This document shows positions 35,184 through 48,400 of a stretch of DNA of 64,000 nucleotides, in pieces. Where the stretch lies: contig JAOCPU010000018.1 of the NCBI GenBank assembly GCA_035772785.1, positions 1 to 64,000 on the forward strand, written 5' to 3'. This DNA comes from Phlebiopsis flavidoalba (Eukaryota; Basidiomycota; Agaricomycetes; Polyporales; Phanerochaetaceae). How positions within the stretch are numbered: position 1 is the stretch's first letter; each line of letters starts with the position of its first letter. Made by a program: the position numbers and the translations under genes. The notes beneath the pieces were generated by a model. It ran no database searches. It was not told where the DNA came from and saw nothing but the letters and a program-made list of their open reading frames with translations.

Positions 35184-37965
35184 ATGGCCGAGAACGCGTC
35201 CACCGTATCCCGAGTACCGATATCCTGCCTTCCGCTTCCGCCGCTTTCCCACACACTCACCAAGAATCTGAATCCGGACCCGCTTGCCCCTTCACCTGCC
35301 CTGTTCCGTAAACTGCGACAGGAGAAACCGAGTCTACAACGACGGGCGCGTTTGCTGGACGCCGACGCCCACTTCAGCTATGTCGCACCGTTCCCATCTG
35401 CATTTCCTTACCGCATTACCCCACCCGAGGGTGAAGAGAACATAGACAAGGCGCAGCTTATTGAGAAATGGCTTTCTGCGAGAGAAGCTCTCCACGAACG
35501 ACCTGGGCAGCAGATCGAAGGCTCATCGCTCATGAAGTACTACGCTGACGAGTCAGCCGTTGAGGACAGAGAAGCGAAGCTCATAGGCCTGTCAGAAACG
35601 AGTTTTTGCGAGACTGTGACTCACCCTCCCGATGTTGGACGTAGGCGACGCCTTTGCTCTTCTGGGCACGCCTGCGTTGCTTCCTTCTGCCCAAGAAGAA
35701 GTTGCTGAGCCTACTGAAAGCAACTCTGCCCGCCAGGCACACATACTCATCGACGCCCTGAGTGGCTCCGTAGTTCTAGCAATGAGGATACCGAGACGTT
35801 GAGAAATGCTGGGCTCCCTGGTCACTCCGATACAGTTGACACCAATTTGTGGTGTGTGGGCAGGCCAGTTGGGCGACGGCCGAGCGATTTGTTTTTTTTT
35901 TCGCTCTGTGAGTGCTCTCGATTGGAAACCCCAGCATCATGTGCTCATCCTTCGTAGTGGCTACTCCACACCCTTCTGACCCCCGACCTCACATATGAGC
36001 TTCAGCTCAAAGGTGCGGGGCGCACACCGTTCTCTCGATCTGCAGACGGTCTCGCCGTCGTGCGATCTTCGATTAGAGAATACCTTTGCGCAGAGGGTAT
36101 GTACCGTCTTCCGTCCTATTTTAAGCACGCCAGCCTAATACCCGATCAGCTATGCACAGCGCTGTGGAATACCTACGACCCGCTCGTTTGGCCCTGATCG
36201 CTCGACCATCTATCCCGTTGTTCGGAAAAAACAAAAAAACCCGAATTTTTTTTTAAAGAGTCCCCGCCTGTGTCGTAACTCGCGTCGCGCCGTCCTTCAT
36301 CCGAATCGGCAATTTCGAGGCATATTGGAACCCACCCGAGAACACGTTTTTCTTGGGAGGTGGGCAGCAAAACGCCAGTTATGACGCGTTACGGACTTTA
36401 GGCGAGTGGGTTGGGAGACGAGTGTTTGAGGCTCCCGGGGATCGACTGGGAAAACGGAGACGCAGTGGGGTACGGATCTGGTGTTTGACAGGTTGCCAGA
36501 AAGAAACGCTCGCATGGTCGCAGGATGGCAAGCATACGGGTTCATGCACGGCGTCCATCAATACAGGACACAGTCTAGGATACAATAAGCTTCAACTTTG
36601 ACCTTGGTTGATGGTTCTTGTGCCAGCGTATCATATTGGTGTCCACTAACTATTTGATTACGGTCGCACGTGTAGCTCTTCTCCCAATGTATGCCACGTG
36701 ACGTCAGTAGGGATCCCGTTACGTCACGTTTTCCATGGACGCGTTTTTTGACCGAACACCCAACGATGTGGCAATCACAGCGACGGAAGAAAGTCCGGTA
36801 TGCATACAATGTAAGGAGCGTACTCCTCCTTGTCCTTATCATAGTTAACGTTGTTGACATAGGCTCAACCCTCGTGATGTAGCTCGTTGAAAAATTGGAT
36901 ACGATCCGCATCGCAAGCTCACTGACGTGCGAGGCAATCAGACTATATGCGCTTCGTGGGCCCTTTTGAGTGCCTTGTCTCCTCTCATTGGTTGCAGAAG
37001 CAGCACGAGGAGTGCAAGGCCTGTTTTCGTCATGGTTGGCCTTGCCCTCCGCGGTGAACCCACCTGCACAAATCAAAAGTAATGGAAATACAACACACTA
37101 CGATACCAACCCAGCACGTACCTGCATGATCGTCGAGGACCATAGTTTTCCCAAAAAATTTGTGCTCAGAGGCATCCCGACGGCTTCATGATAAGGTGCG
37201 TCGAGTGAGGTTAATGCTCACGCGGCACACTCAAACCATACTCGTTAGAGACTCGCACTTAGACGCTATCGACAATGACAGATGAGCGGCAAGCTCTGCC
37301 GCAGCCCGCTGCTGGCCCTCATGGGGAACACAGACTCGACTTTCACTCGACGCTTGTCCGCCACGGCTAGCCTACTTGCCGCTCCGGCACATTCGTAATC
37401 ACCTGCCGAAGGATCTGAGACAGACAGTCTAGAACTTAACGGATTCGTAAAGTCACTGCTGTCATTGACAACCCGAGCCCCAGATGGTGGACACGTTTTT
37501 TAAGGCGACCGCGGTACTGAGAAGTATGCTGAAAACATATGTCAAAAGCTCGTGAATCGAGAGCGAGAGGGATCATGTGGGCTGACGAGAGCGACGTGGG
37601 ATGCTGCCCGAGAGCGTGCTTCTCGCGCTGCTAACCCCCGTTTCATCCTGAGACAATGGGTACTTGAAAGAGGTCTATCAAAAAGGTGGAGATGATATGG
37701 GACAATGGTAAAGCGCATCCTCGCGAAGGTCCTACAGGTATGATCGCCTCCGTTTGCTTGCATTTGTTCCGTATTGATGGCGTCGAATCAGATGGCTTCT
37801 AATCCATTTGAGGTATGGGGTGGAGAGGATGATCCCCTCCGAAGGACTCGTTGGATTTCCGAGGTGCTTAGAAGAACGGGGCGGTTCTGCGGAATTGGCG
37901 AGAAACAAATGCTCGGGTTCCAGTGTGGGCGAGGGAGGGGGGAATTGTGGAGCTGCTCTAGTTAG
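35184..37965 (+). CDS. SelO-family protein adenylyltransferase (FMP40-like), frame-broken
   Basis: Mitochondrial pseudokinase family that transfers AMP to proteins under oxidative stress. An in-frame upstream ATG at 35157 is possible. The N-terminal segment reads [38 protein letters not shown] and [14 protein letters not shown]; after a slip come [16 protein letters not shown] and [13 protein letters not shown]. The kinase-like core shows [20 protein letters not shown] (near 35990-36045), [54 protein letters not shown] and, across slips, [11 protein letters not shown] (near 36520). Later pieces include GRYAYN before a GTAAGG donor (near 36810), HRLDFHST (near 37330), [14 protein letters not shown] (near 37630-37670) and [14 protein letters not shown]. 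It ends SCSS with TAG at 37963-37965. The Cys three residues from the end occupies the selenocysteine position of animal SelO. Confidence 0.87.
36696..36729. repeat. 9-bp inverted repeat with CRE-like cores inside SelO
   Basis: The arms ACGTGACGT and ACGTCACGT flank a 16-bp spacer that contains GGATCC. It lies in a stretch of the SelO gene with no matching coding sequence, probably an intron. A chance repeat is quite possible. Confidence 0.35.
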
Positions 37966-40900
37966 ATTTTTCCGTTCATATATGAGACAGCTGCGGCTGA
38001 CAGTGAGAGTCGCTTTATGTTTCCCCCGTTTTGGCGTCCCTGGAATCCGCTCACATCGACCCGTCAGCAACATCAATACTTTCGACATAAAAGTAGCATT
38101 AGGCCACACAAGCATGTGTTAAATGTTCTTGGAGGTGAAAGCGCCGCGGCCAACGGTTAAACCGGCAAAAACGGTGTTTTCCCAACCATTCCACCCTGGC
38201 CTGGAAATATGTGAGCGCGCGTGGTTTGGCCAATCTACTTCACCATCTGCCTCTGCAACGATACCTCTTTTATTTATCTTTAATCTTCTCGATTCCCGTC
38301 TCGCCTCTCCGATTCATAGCGGTGGTTGAGGCTCTAAGGCTTTGCGACATAGCCGACGTGGGAAATGAATTGATGTCCTCACCCCCTGCCCTAATCGCAT
38401 TGACGGTCCATGGAGTAGTCAGGGAGCGTAAAGACAGCTCCTCTATTGCTCGCCTAGTCGTAAATGGATGGCTGCTGCGAGTTAACTCTGACGACGAGCT
38501 TTACTTGGCATTCTTCAGGCTACCAGATTGTAATGGTTTGTCATCTAGTCGGTCCCCTAAACACTCAAGTTGTTTGAACTGAATCGATAGTTGCTTGGAC
38601 GCTCAGAACGTCGTTCTTTTCTTCACAGATCGCTTATTAAAACTCTAGCGTGACCCAGGCAAGGCAATCAGTTTCTACTGCGAAAGCGCCGCGACATGAA
38701 CGATTGATCGAGGACACGGTAAACTGCCATGCGACGTTCATAAAAGGGCCAAGCCAACGGCCTAGTCCGTAATCGAAGAATTGTGACTCAAACGTTTTCT
38801 GGTGACGTCTAAGATAGGCTCCTAAATCGTAGCAAGCTACACTTTGACGTACTCTCTGCGTCAACCTGACTGTATGTGCGGGCGAAGGTTTCTGAGGCAC
38901 AGCTCTCCCCGACGGTCATCCAGGTTAACCGAGGGGTGCAGGAGCATGGCGGGTGCACCGGGTTCCAGGGCTTTGACCTTCTCGCCATATATGTATGTGA
39001 AGTCCCTTTGTCTCGGAAGATGGATCCTCGTCCAGATATAGCATATTTTTCAGGTCGCTCGGCACCTCCGTGAGCCTTCTTGACGTATCAAAAGACCGCT
39101 ACGGTTGGTCTCACTCCTGGCTGTGAAACCATATACGTTTCGGAGTCGTGGGCCACTGGCTCTGTATATCGGTAGTGATGTAAACCTCCGCCGTTACTCG
39201 TCAAGAAAGCGTGTACCAAACTGTTCCGTCTCAATATCTGCAAGAAAAGAGGACATGAAACAAGGATCGTAGAAATTGATAAAGCGAAGCCCTCTACCGC
39301 TGCTGACATCCCGTGTGGCAAAGTAAAATAGCCTCCAAGACCGCTGAAAGTCGCAGACTCCTACCAACTTCTGGTCAACACCTACTGCTGCGGGAAGGTG
39401 TCCATGACATTTCCATCCGCACAAAACTGGTCCGAACGTCCTGCCTTTTCACGTTGAAGTATGCTTACCTTGACCCCACTCGAGAAGCGTCTATTGGACC
39501 TATGTCCCCCCCCCCCCCTTTTCCCCCCCCCCACGTAGAACGAATACCATGTATATGTCGCAAGCACTTAGAGATGGAACGGCTATGGCTTAAAGGCTGA
39601 CGTTAAATACTGATAGTAATGGGATTATACGACGAGTGAAGGAGCTCATGCTCAATACCATCTGTAACACAACACCAACCGCTACCCCGAACCAGGAGCG
39701 CGAGCGGGAGCCACACCACCAGCGTGTGAAGATATCGTCCGCTGTTCATTATGGCGTTTGAATGTGTATGAAAGAGAGATGTCCTCCTGACTCGGCTTCT
39801 TTCTACAAGGTCCCAGTTCTCCATTTCGTCAGTGCCTTGTATCTTTGACATAGCGCCACACTAGTTTCACATTCTCATTCCCATGACTTCTCCGAGTGAT
39901 AAGTACCAGGACATATGATACGGTCGGAAACCTACGACATTGCATTAGATCCGTCCTTCTGGCGGCGCTTTCGCATGTTTTTCTCGCCGCCCGCAGCGCT
40001 AGTAGGACGGAGCTGGATTCGCACTCACCTGTGTCTATTGACTGTTAACCGCTCACTGAAGAGAGGAAGCTATCGCACGCCCAGATAGCCGTGAGACTCT
40101 CATGTTGGAGGACTGCGCCCTGGTGCCCAGTGTTGCTCCAGCTTACTCATACCGGAGCGTTTGATCCATCTCACTGCGACGACACCGGGCGCGGCTACGA
40201 CTTGACGATAGTACTTACGAGGTGACCGTGGTGCACCAATAATCGAGAAATAAAAATTGAGGCAAGAATTGATTATGCATTAATTGTTCGCATCCACCTG
40301 TGAGGGCAACAGCATTAAACTTGGGACAGTGAACTTGAAAGCACGCAGCTGCGTTCCTACTCACATGCCTATTCCGGCACACGGGTGCATCAATTTTTTT
40401 TGATCAAAGATCATGGACCGCCGTGTAAGCGCCTCACGCAGAGCGTTTCATCGTGCTCACCAGTACTCACCGAGCTCTCATCTCTACCCTTTGTTGCTCA
40501 TGGAACAAGAACACAAAATTTTCTACGGTCCTACGACGTCGCTGGTGGGAGCATAGACTGTCTCTGGCGCTCACATTCTCCGCAGAATGTCTCCCGCGAA
40601 GCGATCCTCGGGGTTCCTCGAGCACACCAGTAAATGATATCGTGCAGAGGTAGCTGCCAGCATTGCTGCCTCTTACCGCATCGAATCGAGTTCAGTTGCT
40701 ACATACTTCTTCCTCACTTCAATAGCTATCACAGGTTCTCACCACGGCGGAGCTTCTCAACCAATGGCGATATGGTTCAACGTGAGTTATTCGAACGGTT
40801 CTGTACACGTTTGGAGAACTTTCTATTCGTACTATCGATGTCGAGCATTTCTAACTCTCACGGATTTTTTCAGTGTAGAAATTGGCTCATTCCCATAGTC

Positions 40901-41869
40901 AACGAAAGTGATTTAGCCTGCGTACTGTACTCGCCGCTTTCGCTCGTAGCACGGAGGGGTGTGATCCTGCCCTTTCGCTCTAGTTCTGTTCATGTGCCCA
41001 TGAAATGCAGTCAGCACGCCATCGTGTTGGGTCTGTCAAATTAAGTTGGCCATTCCTGCAGAACTTACCCCCCAGGGGTGCAACTGAACGCCATGGGAGC
41101 GAGAGGTTTGGAGGCCGTTCAAGGAACCAATGGGATAGCAACGTGTTTAGGCGGCCAATGAAACAGATCGCCAGATTACGAGACCAGGTCTTTCTCGTAT
41201 CCCATGAGAACAATTGAGGTGGAACACAATTCAATGCAATGAGACTCGTGAGTATTCCAAGCCTCTTTGGTCATCAGGACGAGGGCAGATGACCTTGTTA
41301 GTATAGCCGTACACAGGTCGAAGTCCCCTATCCTTCTCGATTCATCATTGGCTGAACTGAGTAGCAGGTCCGAAGCGCCAGTAATACCACGCCCGGATCC
41401 CTTCGGTGACGGACATTCAAACTTGCCGCCACAACAAGCATTGGCACAATGACCCTAAGTGAACGGGTGGCTGCCAGATATTTCGGCCATTTTGTGACCA
41501 TGCTCGGTTTGTTCCTCCGTCTGAACAAGACGGGGCTGACATCATGGCCATTTAAGCTAGGTGATTAGCGCAGCGCACGTAACTTCGAGGCTAGGGTCGC
41601 AGCTGGCTGGTCAGTGGGCTGTGGCACTGACGCCCATTCCCATGACCAGTGTGGTCAGCTGTATTCAACCCTATCTGACATCAATACTCGGCCGTTCTGG
41701 TCCAGCTAGTCACCGTCCCTCCACGATTGTCCTCCCGGTCCACCCAGGTGACATTGGGTTTTACGCTATTCCCATTCCCTCTAGTTGTCTGAGACATTGC
41801 GCTCACGTGGAGTAGTCCGCGAAAATCCCGGCTCGGCCAAAGCTCTGCTTATCGTTTTGACTTGGTACG
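37966..41869. other. 3.9-kb region without recognised gene
   Basis: Between the SelO stop and the alcohol oxidase promoter. Short frames at 38211-38582 (+), 38637-38900 (-), 39603-39851 (-), 40634-41044 (+) and 40980-41234 (-) show no family motif. A promoter-like stretch with GGCCAATC lies near 38225. An imperfect hairpin with TCCGTCCT / AGGACGGA arms lies near 39950-40011, and long C runs lie at about 39507-39532. In view of the consensus quality, an unread gene cannot be excluded. Confidence 0.45.
39507..39532 (+). repeat. C homopolymer runs
   Basis: A run of about twelve C, TTTT, then ten C. It is one of several long C or G runs in the window (others near 11913, 14342, 48018, 54168 and 54241). 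Their exact lengths should not be trusted. Confidence 0.7.
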
Positions 41870-41877
41870 TATAAAAA
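41870..41877 (+). promoter_or_regulatory. TATA box of the alcohol oxidase gene
   Basis: TATAAAAA lies 129 bp before the ATG at 42006, followed by a pyrimidine-rich leader (CCCCTTCCCCCG). A strong TATA box and CT-rich leader suit a highly expressed, inducible gene such as methanol oxidase. Confidence 0.6.
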
Positions 41878-42005
41878 GGACCGAAAGGCCTCACGGTCCC
41901 CTTCCCCCGTATGCGCATCCCTCAAGCCACTCATACCGCTAGTAGGGTCCCTGCTTTGATTTCTCCTACCATACCCACCCTGATCCTACCCGCCAAGTTA
42001 CTACC

Positions 42006-45000
42006 ATGGGTCAACCCTGAGGAGGTCGATGTCATTGTTTGCGGGTACGCACGTGGGGGGGTGGTGTCTATGCTGTCCTGAGCAAGCACCGATAGTCCTA
42101 TCTAGGGTGGCCCCCCACCGTCTAGGCTGCGTGGTCGCAGGTCGTCTCGCCTATGCCCTGACCGCCCAGACCAGCTTGACGGTGGGTGATGCTCATTGAG
42201 ACCCGGGCGGAGCGTAATAGTCAACGAGGGATGATCCCTGGGTTGTACCCGCCTACGGTGAGTGACTTGAAGATGCATCTCTCGACCTGGCGCTCAGTAA
42301 CTTGTAGCCCGGGCATCTACGTGCGCAACCATGCAGAGAAAGAAATCGGCAATGTCAAGTGGTCTTACTTCACGTGTGTCGCATTTTATAACTTATCATT
42401 TCGAAAAACATGCAGCAACGACAAGGCCACCTTCATCCACTGACAACAGTATGGCGTCTTCTTACCTAAGGGGGCGTCGTCGCACCAGTATTGTTCCGTT
42501 AAGAAAAACAAATAAGGTATTCGCTCTGTTCAAACGAGCCCCCTCCTCTAAGCAATCTCATGTATTCCGAGGTAGATGTGCCAATAGTTCTGGGTGGTTG
42601 GTGGTTCCAGTATCAACTTCCAGATGTACACGCGTGCCTCGGCATCCGACTGGGGTTTGTCCTTTAGCTTTGTTACCGTTGGACGACTCCTGAACGAAAC
42701 ATCCTCGCTGTCGTAGATGACTTCAAGACTGAGGCTCGGGACTGCGAAGGGTAAGCGACCTGTGTTACATAGTCTCTGGGTTCCCTCCCGCTGATATGGT
42801 TCATCATTATCTTGTACCACATCATTGAAGCGTCTGTGAGAATTACCCAGAAGCCGTGCAACAACGACACTGCACTATGGCTATGATGGCCCTATCGCCT
42901 ATCAGTAAGGCGGCCAAGTAATGCCTGTCGCGCCAGGACTTTCTTCGGGCCTGCCTCATTGCCATACGGAGTGCAGTACACGCCGCCCACCCGTATATTC
43001 AAGGTGACTCTCTATTACATCGAATAAATCATCAAACACCTCATCAATAAGTTAGGACCTCGACGACTTGCTCATGCTGCCCCGAGATCGGGGCGAAGTA
43101 CATTCCCAAACCGCCATTGTTAATGGACCCGTCCGTAAGCGACGCTGCTACCGGTGAGTTCCCAATCTAACATTGCTACATAGCACATACTCAGCTTTGC
43201 CACGTACAGCATACGTTCATAGCGTCATGGATTGTCAAGACACAACCTCTATCTGCACGATGCAACGCACTGGTCACACCGCGTTCTTTTCGATGCAACA
43301 AACAAGGCAGTTGGAGAGTTGCATACGTTCCCGTCCCGTAACCGAGGTCTCAGGGTAACCTCATGGAGGACTATCGTAAGCACTTCCCGTCCACGCTGTG
43401 TCTAAACAATAGATCCTAACGTCCCATGACCCTATTTAACAATATAGGTTGAAGGCTCGTGTAAGATGATCTATTGTGACTCTTCCTTCCGGCCACTCTC
43501 GGTACCCGCGCAGATTCTTCGAACGCTTCTGGTGTGGGTAACACGGCGAATTGCCTTCGCCAGCTTGGTGTCAAGGTCAGTCAGCCTGACTTGCGCGGGT
43601 GGTCGGAGAAGCAGTACCAAGGGTCTGCCACTACTACACACGCTCGACACACGTACGTCGTCTATTGTCGACCATATCGGTCGACCTCTCACCGCTCACT
43701 GAAAGCTTGGCCCAGATTTAACCCCGTGTATCCCGACTGAGACCTATCACTACCGAGGACTTCCTTTCGTGGGGTGTCAAGGTAGATTACAGAAGGAAGT
43801 ATGTTCGCTGAGGGTTGGCGACAAGAGACATATAAAGAAAAACACAGCCCACTGAGAAGGGCGAAAATTGTCTTACAACGCTGATCGCGTACGGCCGGGT
43901 TCGAAGATTCTCTCGCTAACGGCAGAGGAACGCAAATAGATGGAGTGCATAGGGTTTGAGATTCAACGGGAGCTCCCTGGAAATCGCGCTCACTTCCAAG
44001 GACAAGCGCCCGACAACACCCGTCATGTTCGAACGCTCCCATCGTTGTGGCGCCGTACGCAGACCACACTTGCTGCGCATTGAAAGTACATCACCATGTT
44101 CCAACTACCTCGAAGGTACCCCTCCAGCCTAGTGGAAAGGTTAGATTCTGCGCATTTACAGACTTTGTGTCTGTGAGAGCTGACAACGTTTCTCAGAATT
44201 AGCAGCCAAAAAAAAAGAAAATCAACATTCTGCCAACTCCTTAACGTTGATGAGCCGTTTCTTTGACTCTGGCTTCATGAACAACAAGGCGACTTCACGC
44301 TCCCATCCGTATGGAGCTACAAGAAGACCAGTGAGGTTTGGCCCGTCGCATGGATGGTCAGTACATCGCTTGGTGCCGCCCATGGGCGATATGTCTCACA
44401 TGCGACTGCATCTTAGCCTACGCACGGAGAACCTCACGTCGCATCACCCCACTTCCTCCCCACGTCGCCTGCGGCCTGCAGGGATATCGACATCGAGAAT
44501 GCTAAGCAAATCTACCCCGATGGTCTCACCGCTGGGCATTCACATGGGTGCGTTCCACCTTGGGTCCGTGCGTAAATGTTATTGAAGGCGATATAGGATC
44601 GTGGCACGTCTCCAGCGAGCCTTACAACGCTGCCAAAGGCTTCACGAGGATATCGTATATACTAAGGAAGACGACGAGGCTATTGAACAACTGGGTCGCT
44701 GACCATGTCGAGACTACATGGCACTCCCTTGGTACGTGTCGACGTCTTATCTTCACATGTCACTCTCTGACTGTCATCTTCAGGAACTTGTGCTATGAAG
44801 CCGCGCGAGCAGGGTGGTGTAGTTGACGGACGTCTGAACGTCTTCGGCACTCAGAACTTGAAGTGTTGTCGACCTTAGTATATGCCCCTGTAAGCACCGT
44901 TCTCTATACCATCATCCTCCGCCTCTCATACACATGCTTGTAGGATAACCTCGGCACGAACACGTACTCCTCTGCTCTCCTCGTTGGCGAGAAAGGTGCC

Positions 45001-45109
45001 AGACCTCATCGCTGAGAGACCTCGGTCTCAAGATCAAGACTCCTCATGCACCCGTGCCGCATGCCCCCATCCCGACCGGCAGGCCGGCTACTCAGCAAGT
45101 TGTCGGTAA
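42006..45109 (+). CDS. FAD-dependent alcohol (methanol) oxidase, GMC family, heavily frame-broken
   Basis: Oxidises short primary alcohols, releasing aldehyde and H2O2; in wood-decay fungi it uses methanol from lignin demethylation. After the ATG and one extra G it reads NPEEVDVIVCG, then a GTACGC donor; the next exon gives GG-P--GCVVAGRLA, the FAD-binding Rossmann start. Further pieces: MASSYLRGRR (near 42451), ILGGGGSSINFQMYTRASAS (frame-corrected, 42575-42635), AVGVAYVPSRN (near 43310), PQILERSGVGNTANCLRQLG (near 43508-43570), GTCAMKPREQGGVVDGRLNV (near 44785-44845), FGTQNLK, NLGTNTYSSALLVGEKGA (near 44945-45000) and LGLKIKTPHAPVPHAPIPTG (near 45025-45080). The stop is TAA at 45107-45109 after two extra bases. 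Gly-Gly, Cys-Ala-Met and the C-terminal tail match basidiomycete alcohol oxidases. Tail-to-tail with Vps39. Confidence 0.87.
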
Positions 45110-45421
45110 TCGTTTGACCTCATCGTGTCCTGGTGTCGATGTATGAGTATCCGTTGGTATGAGCAGGTGTCCAAACAAGAATGTAATATTATCTACTGTT
45201 GTATGATAGCGGAAATCCATGCACTTGTACGCGTTATACGCACTCCAAAACGCCCCTGAAGGAACGGACGATGTTGAACAAGAGACACAACTCTGAACGC
45301 ACACAAAGGTATGGCTCGGTCGTCAACCTTGCATTATATGACGATACACAGTTCCCCTGACATAAGGGTGGTTGGTAAGGCAAAGATGTGTCGTATGGCG
45401 ACGAGTGGGGGTATTTGACAC
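45110..45421. other. spacer between convergent alcohol oxidase and Vps39 genes
   Basis: About 310 bp holding both 3' ends. No gene or clear terminator hairpin seen. Confidence 0.5.
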
Positions 45422-48400
45422 TTATGCGCGTGTTGTTCGGAGCTGTTCTCGAGAACCCTTCTCGGCACTGGTAATGGGTGACTTCGCCCATATAGAAGAG
45501 CATTAGCGGAAGTTTAGTCGAGCTGAAGAGTACTTACCGCGGTGAGTGAACGGCTATAACGCTGTTCCCAATGCGTTTGTGACATTCGACGGGCATCTGT
45601 GGGATGGTCAGGAGTCTTGTTGTGGGGATAGGACGAAGTATACGTACATTCTGCTATCGGTGACCTTCACTCGTTTGTTCTGCAAATACATCAACCTTCG
45701 AGCCACCTGTTCATCCCGCGCTTTATTGATGTCCCGAACAAACTTTATGGTCGAATATTGGTGCCCGAGAGGGCTTCGACTTAGAAATGCTCTGACATCC
45801 CGTGCCGGAACCAACGGAGGCAAGATCTGGAGGGTTTCAATCTCATCTAGTCGGGGACTATGTCTTGAGATTAGGTCGACGCGCCGGTGTGTTAACAGGT
45901 CGATGGACGTCTTCACCGGTTGGCCGAAGGTATATACGAAGTAAAGTCAAAAAGATCTTCTTCGTTTCTGTACCCGGCTGATAGATGCGTTTGCATACCT
46001 GAAGGCTTGGTTCATGTGTGACGTTGGGGTGGGGTCATAGTACATACTCTTCGGCCTTGAGGAAGTCTTTGCAACCGATACACATAAATCTCTAAGCGCG
46101 TTATCGTGCCTACCGAGTCGTGCCCAAGAAGGATTTGCTTTTTTGCCTCGAACAGGTCCTGAGGACAAACCCAATGAGTGGTTATCAGAATATTGGAATT
46201 AGTCCACCACTTTACCGTCAGACGGAATGAGGTGCCGAAAAGACGATCGACTTGGTAGTGCGATGTGGTGTCGATAAAGTTTCAGTAATTTGGCTTTCAT
46301 GACCGATCGGGTGTCTAGAGTTCGCCAGCTTTTGTGATGAGGGAGAGCGCATATAAAATCATTGGTGGGCGAACCGTTGTCACCTCTCTTCTTAGCAGCT
46401 AGAGTCATCCGGAGATACAAACTCGGCAAGGCGGTCGTGGAAACAAGGCAGACTCATCGCCCTTCTCAGCAATGAGATATCATCGACAAATCGTGCACAA
46501 ATGGCCCGGTCTATAGTTTTCCAAGAAGTCTGGCGACGGTTTGTCGTGGTAGCTCTTACTTCTTCAGAAGTGAAAATCTTGCGTCTACGTGTGAGTACTG
46601 TCCCGTTAGCCTGCGTGGCGTAGGGCGTACCTCAACGCTATATCGGCATCTTGCTCAAACAACCCAGCGCGAATAATCAAAGATCAGGCTCAGATACGCC
46701 CGGACCGCGAGTCGGCTGCAAATAGTTGACCGACGGCGTGAGCTTCTCCTTCATGTCGGGCTCACTCTCGCTCAATCTGGTAAACATATCAGCCCATGCC
46801 ACTTAATTCCCGTGCGTTGAGTATACTTCTTGAGCAAGTCCAGAGCTTTCCCGTGCATCTTCGTTGCCACCGAAGAGGTATATCGAGCTCCGAGTATTTC
46901 TGTACATGATATATTAGTTGGTCGGACACAGAGCTGAGCCGAGGGACGAAAACTCTTTGCCATCAGAACTTCTTCGACCTCTGACACCTTCCCGCACCAA
47001 TTCCCTACCCTGCACAGCGGCGCGAGAAGTCCAGGTCGTGCAGAGAGATAACATTTGAACAACGCCGTGTCGTGACGATCTGAGCGAAGCGCACAAGTTC
47101 TTCAGGCGTTAATTGAGTCAAAGGCGCATCTGAGAGGGCGAGGAGGTCGTCCTTCGACGTTGCCGATAGGATCGGCATTTCATGCGCTTGTGCGTGGTGC
47201 GTAATCTATGCAAAGACCTCGAGCGCCCCTGCAACCTGGGTCGTCAGGTCAGAAAGATACCTCATGAGCTCTTCTATAGATTTGCGAAGTCCAACTAGCA
47301 GCACTGTCAGCACGGAGCAAAATTCGGCAGGTCTAAAATCACGTACACTCTTTCTTCTCGTAGCCCGTATCGAAAGCCGTTTCCAGCTCATCGTCTTTCT
47401 TGGCACTTGAACGCAAGGAGTCGAGTCCTGTCCATTAGAAGAAGCCCGCGGGACAGAACCTTGCGGTGATGGCGGTCGGACAGGCTGGCCCGCCTCCGTA
47501 TGCGGGGTATCTGAATCCGATACCTTGCTCACGTCCGGATCATTGACAGCTGATATGGTCTCTGTTTTCGACAACGACCTTGGGAGAGGGTCACCAAACA
47601 GTGAGACCCATTCAATCCTCGGGACTCGTAGCCAGTCTCGTCAGAGATAGATTCTGGGTATAAACGCAACCACTTTGGCTGGGTTCGTGTTAAGTGAAAT
47701 GAAAGTGTTGATCGCTTCCGTGTACTGTCCCGAGCGGTATAATTGCGAAACAGCATATAGGGCTCGTACTGTACGTATCCTTGTCTCCTATATGGGAAGG
47801 TATGAGCCGAGTACGGCACATATGGACAACAAACCTTGTCATGGCAGTAACACTTCGTCAATACTCTCCAATAGTGCCAGAGCGCGGATCAGAATACAGC
47901 CCGCTTCTACTAGTTCGTCGACTTGTTCGCCCCAAGGTATCATATGTAAGGCCCATATGGTGCTTCCCATAGCGGTGGCAGTCGCACGGTCTGTCGGTGT
48001 GCTGACGCAATAACAGGGGCGATTTCCCCCCCCCCCCGATGATGGTTGAGGATGTGAGCAGACGTGCGACATGTACGGGAGGTGGTGTGGTCGTGGCCGA
48101 CGGGGGTGGTACAAAGGGCAATGGGAGAGTCCTGGGACGACAACAAGGAGATAGACGATCTGACCTCGATCACAGACGAGGGGGAAAAGTTGGCCAGCGC
48201 CCGATACTGAGGGACCGCCCTCAATCTGTGAGACTGGTACGGTGCCAGGAGGCAGAGCAGTGATGATAGGTAGGGCTTAACGAAAGCTTCAGAGGTTCAG
48301 CGAAGTCTAAGAGGTGACACTCCCTAACTTACCGACATCTTCTGGTGGAGCTGGCCAGTCTACCGACGGATGTTCTTGAGGGCTTGCCGTCGCCGCCAAT

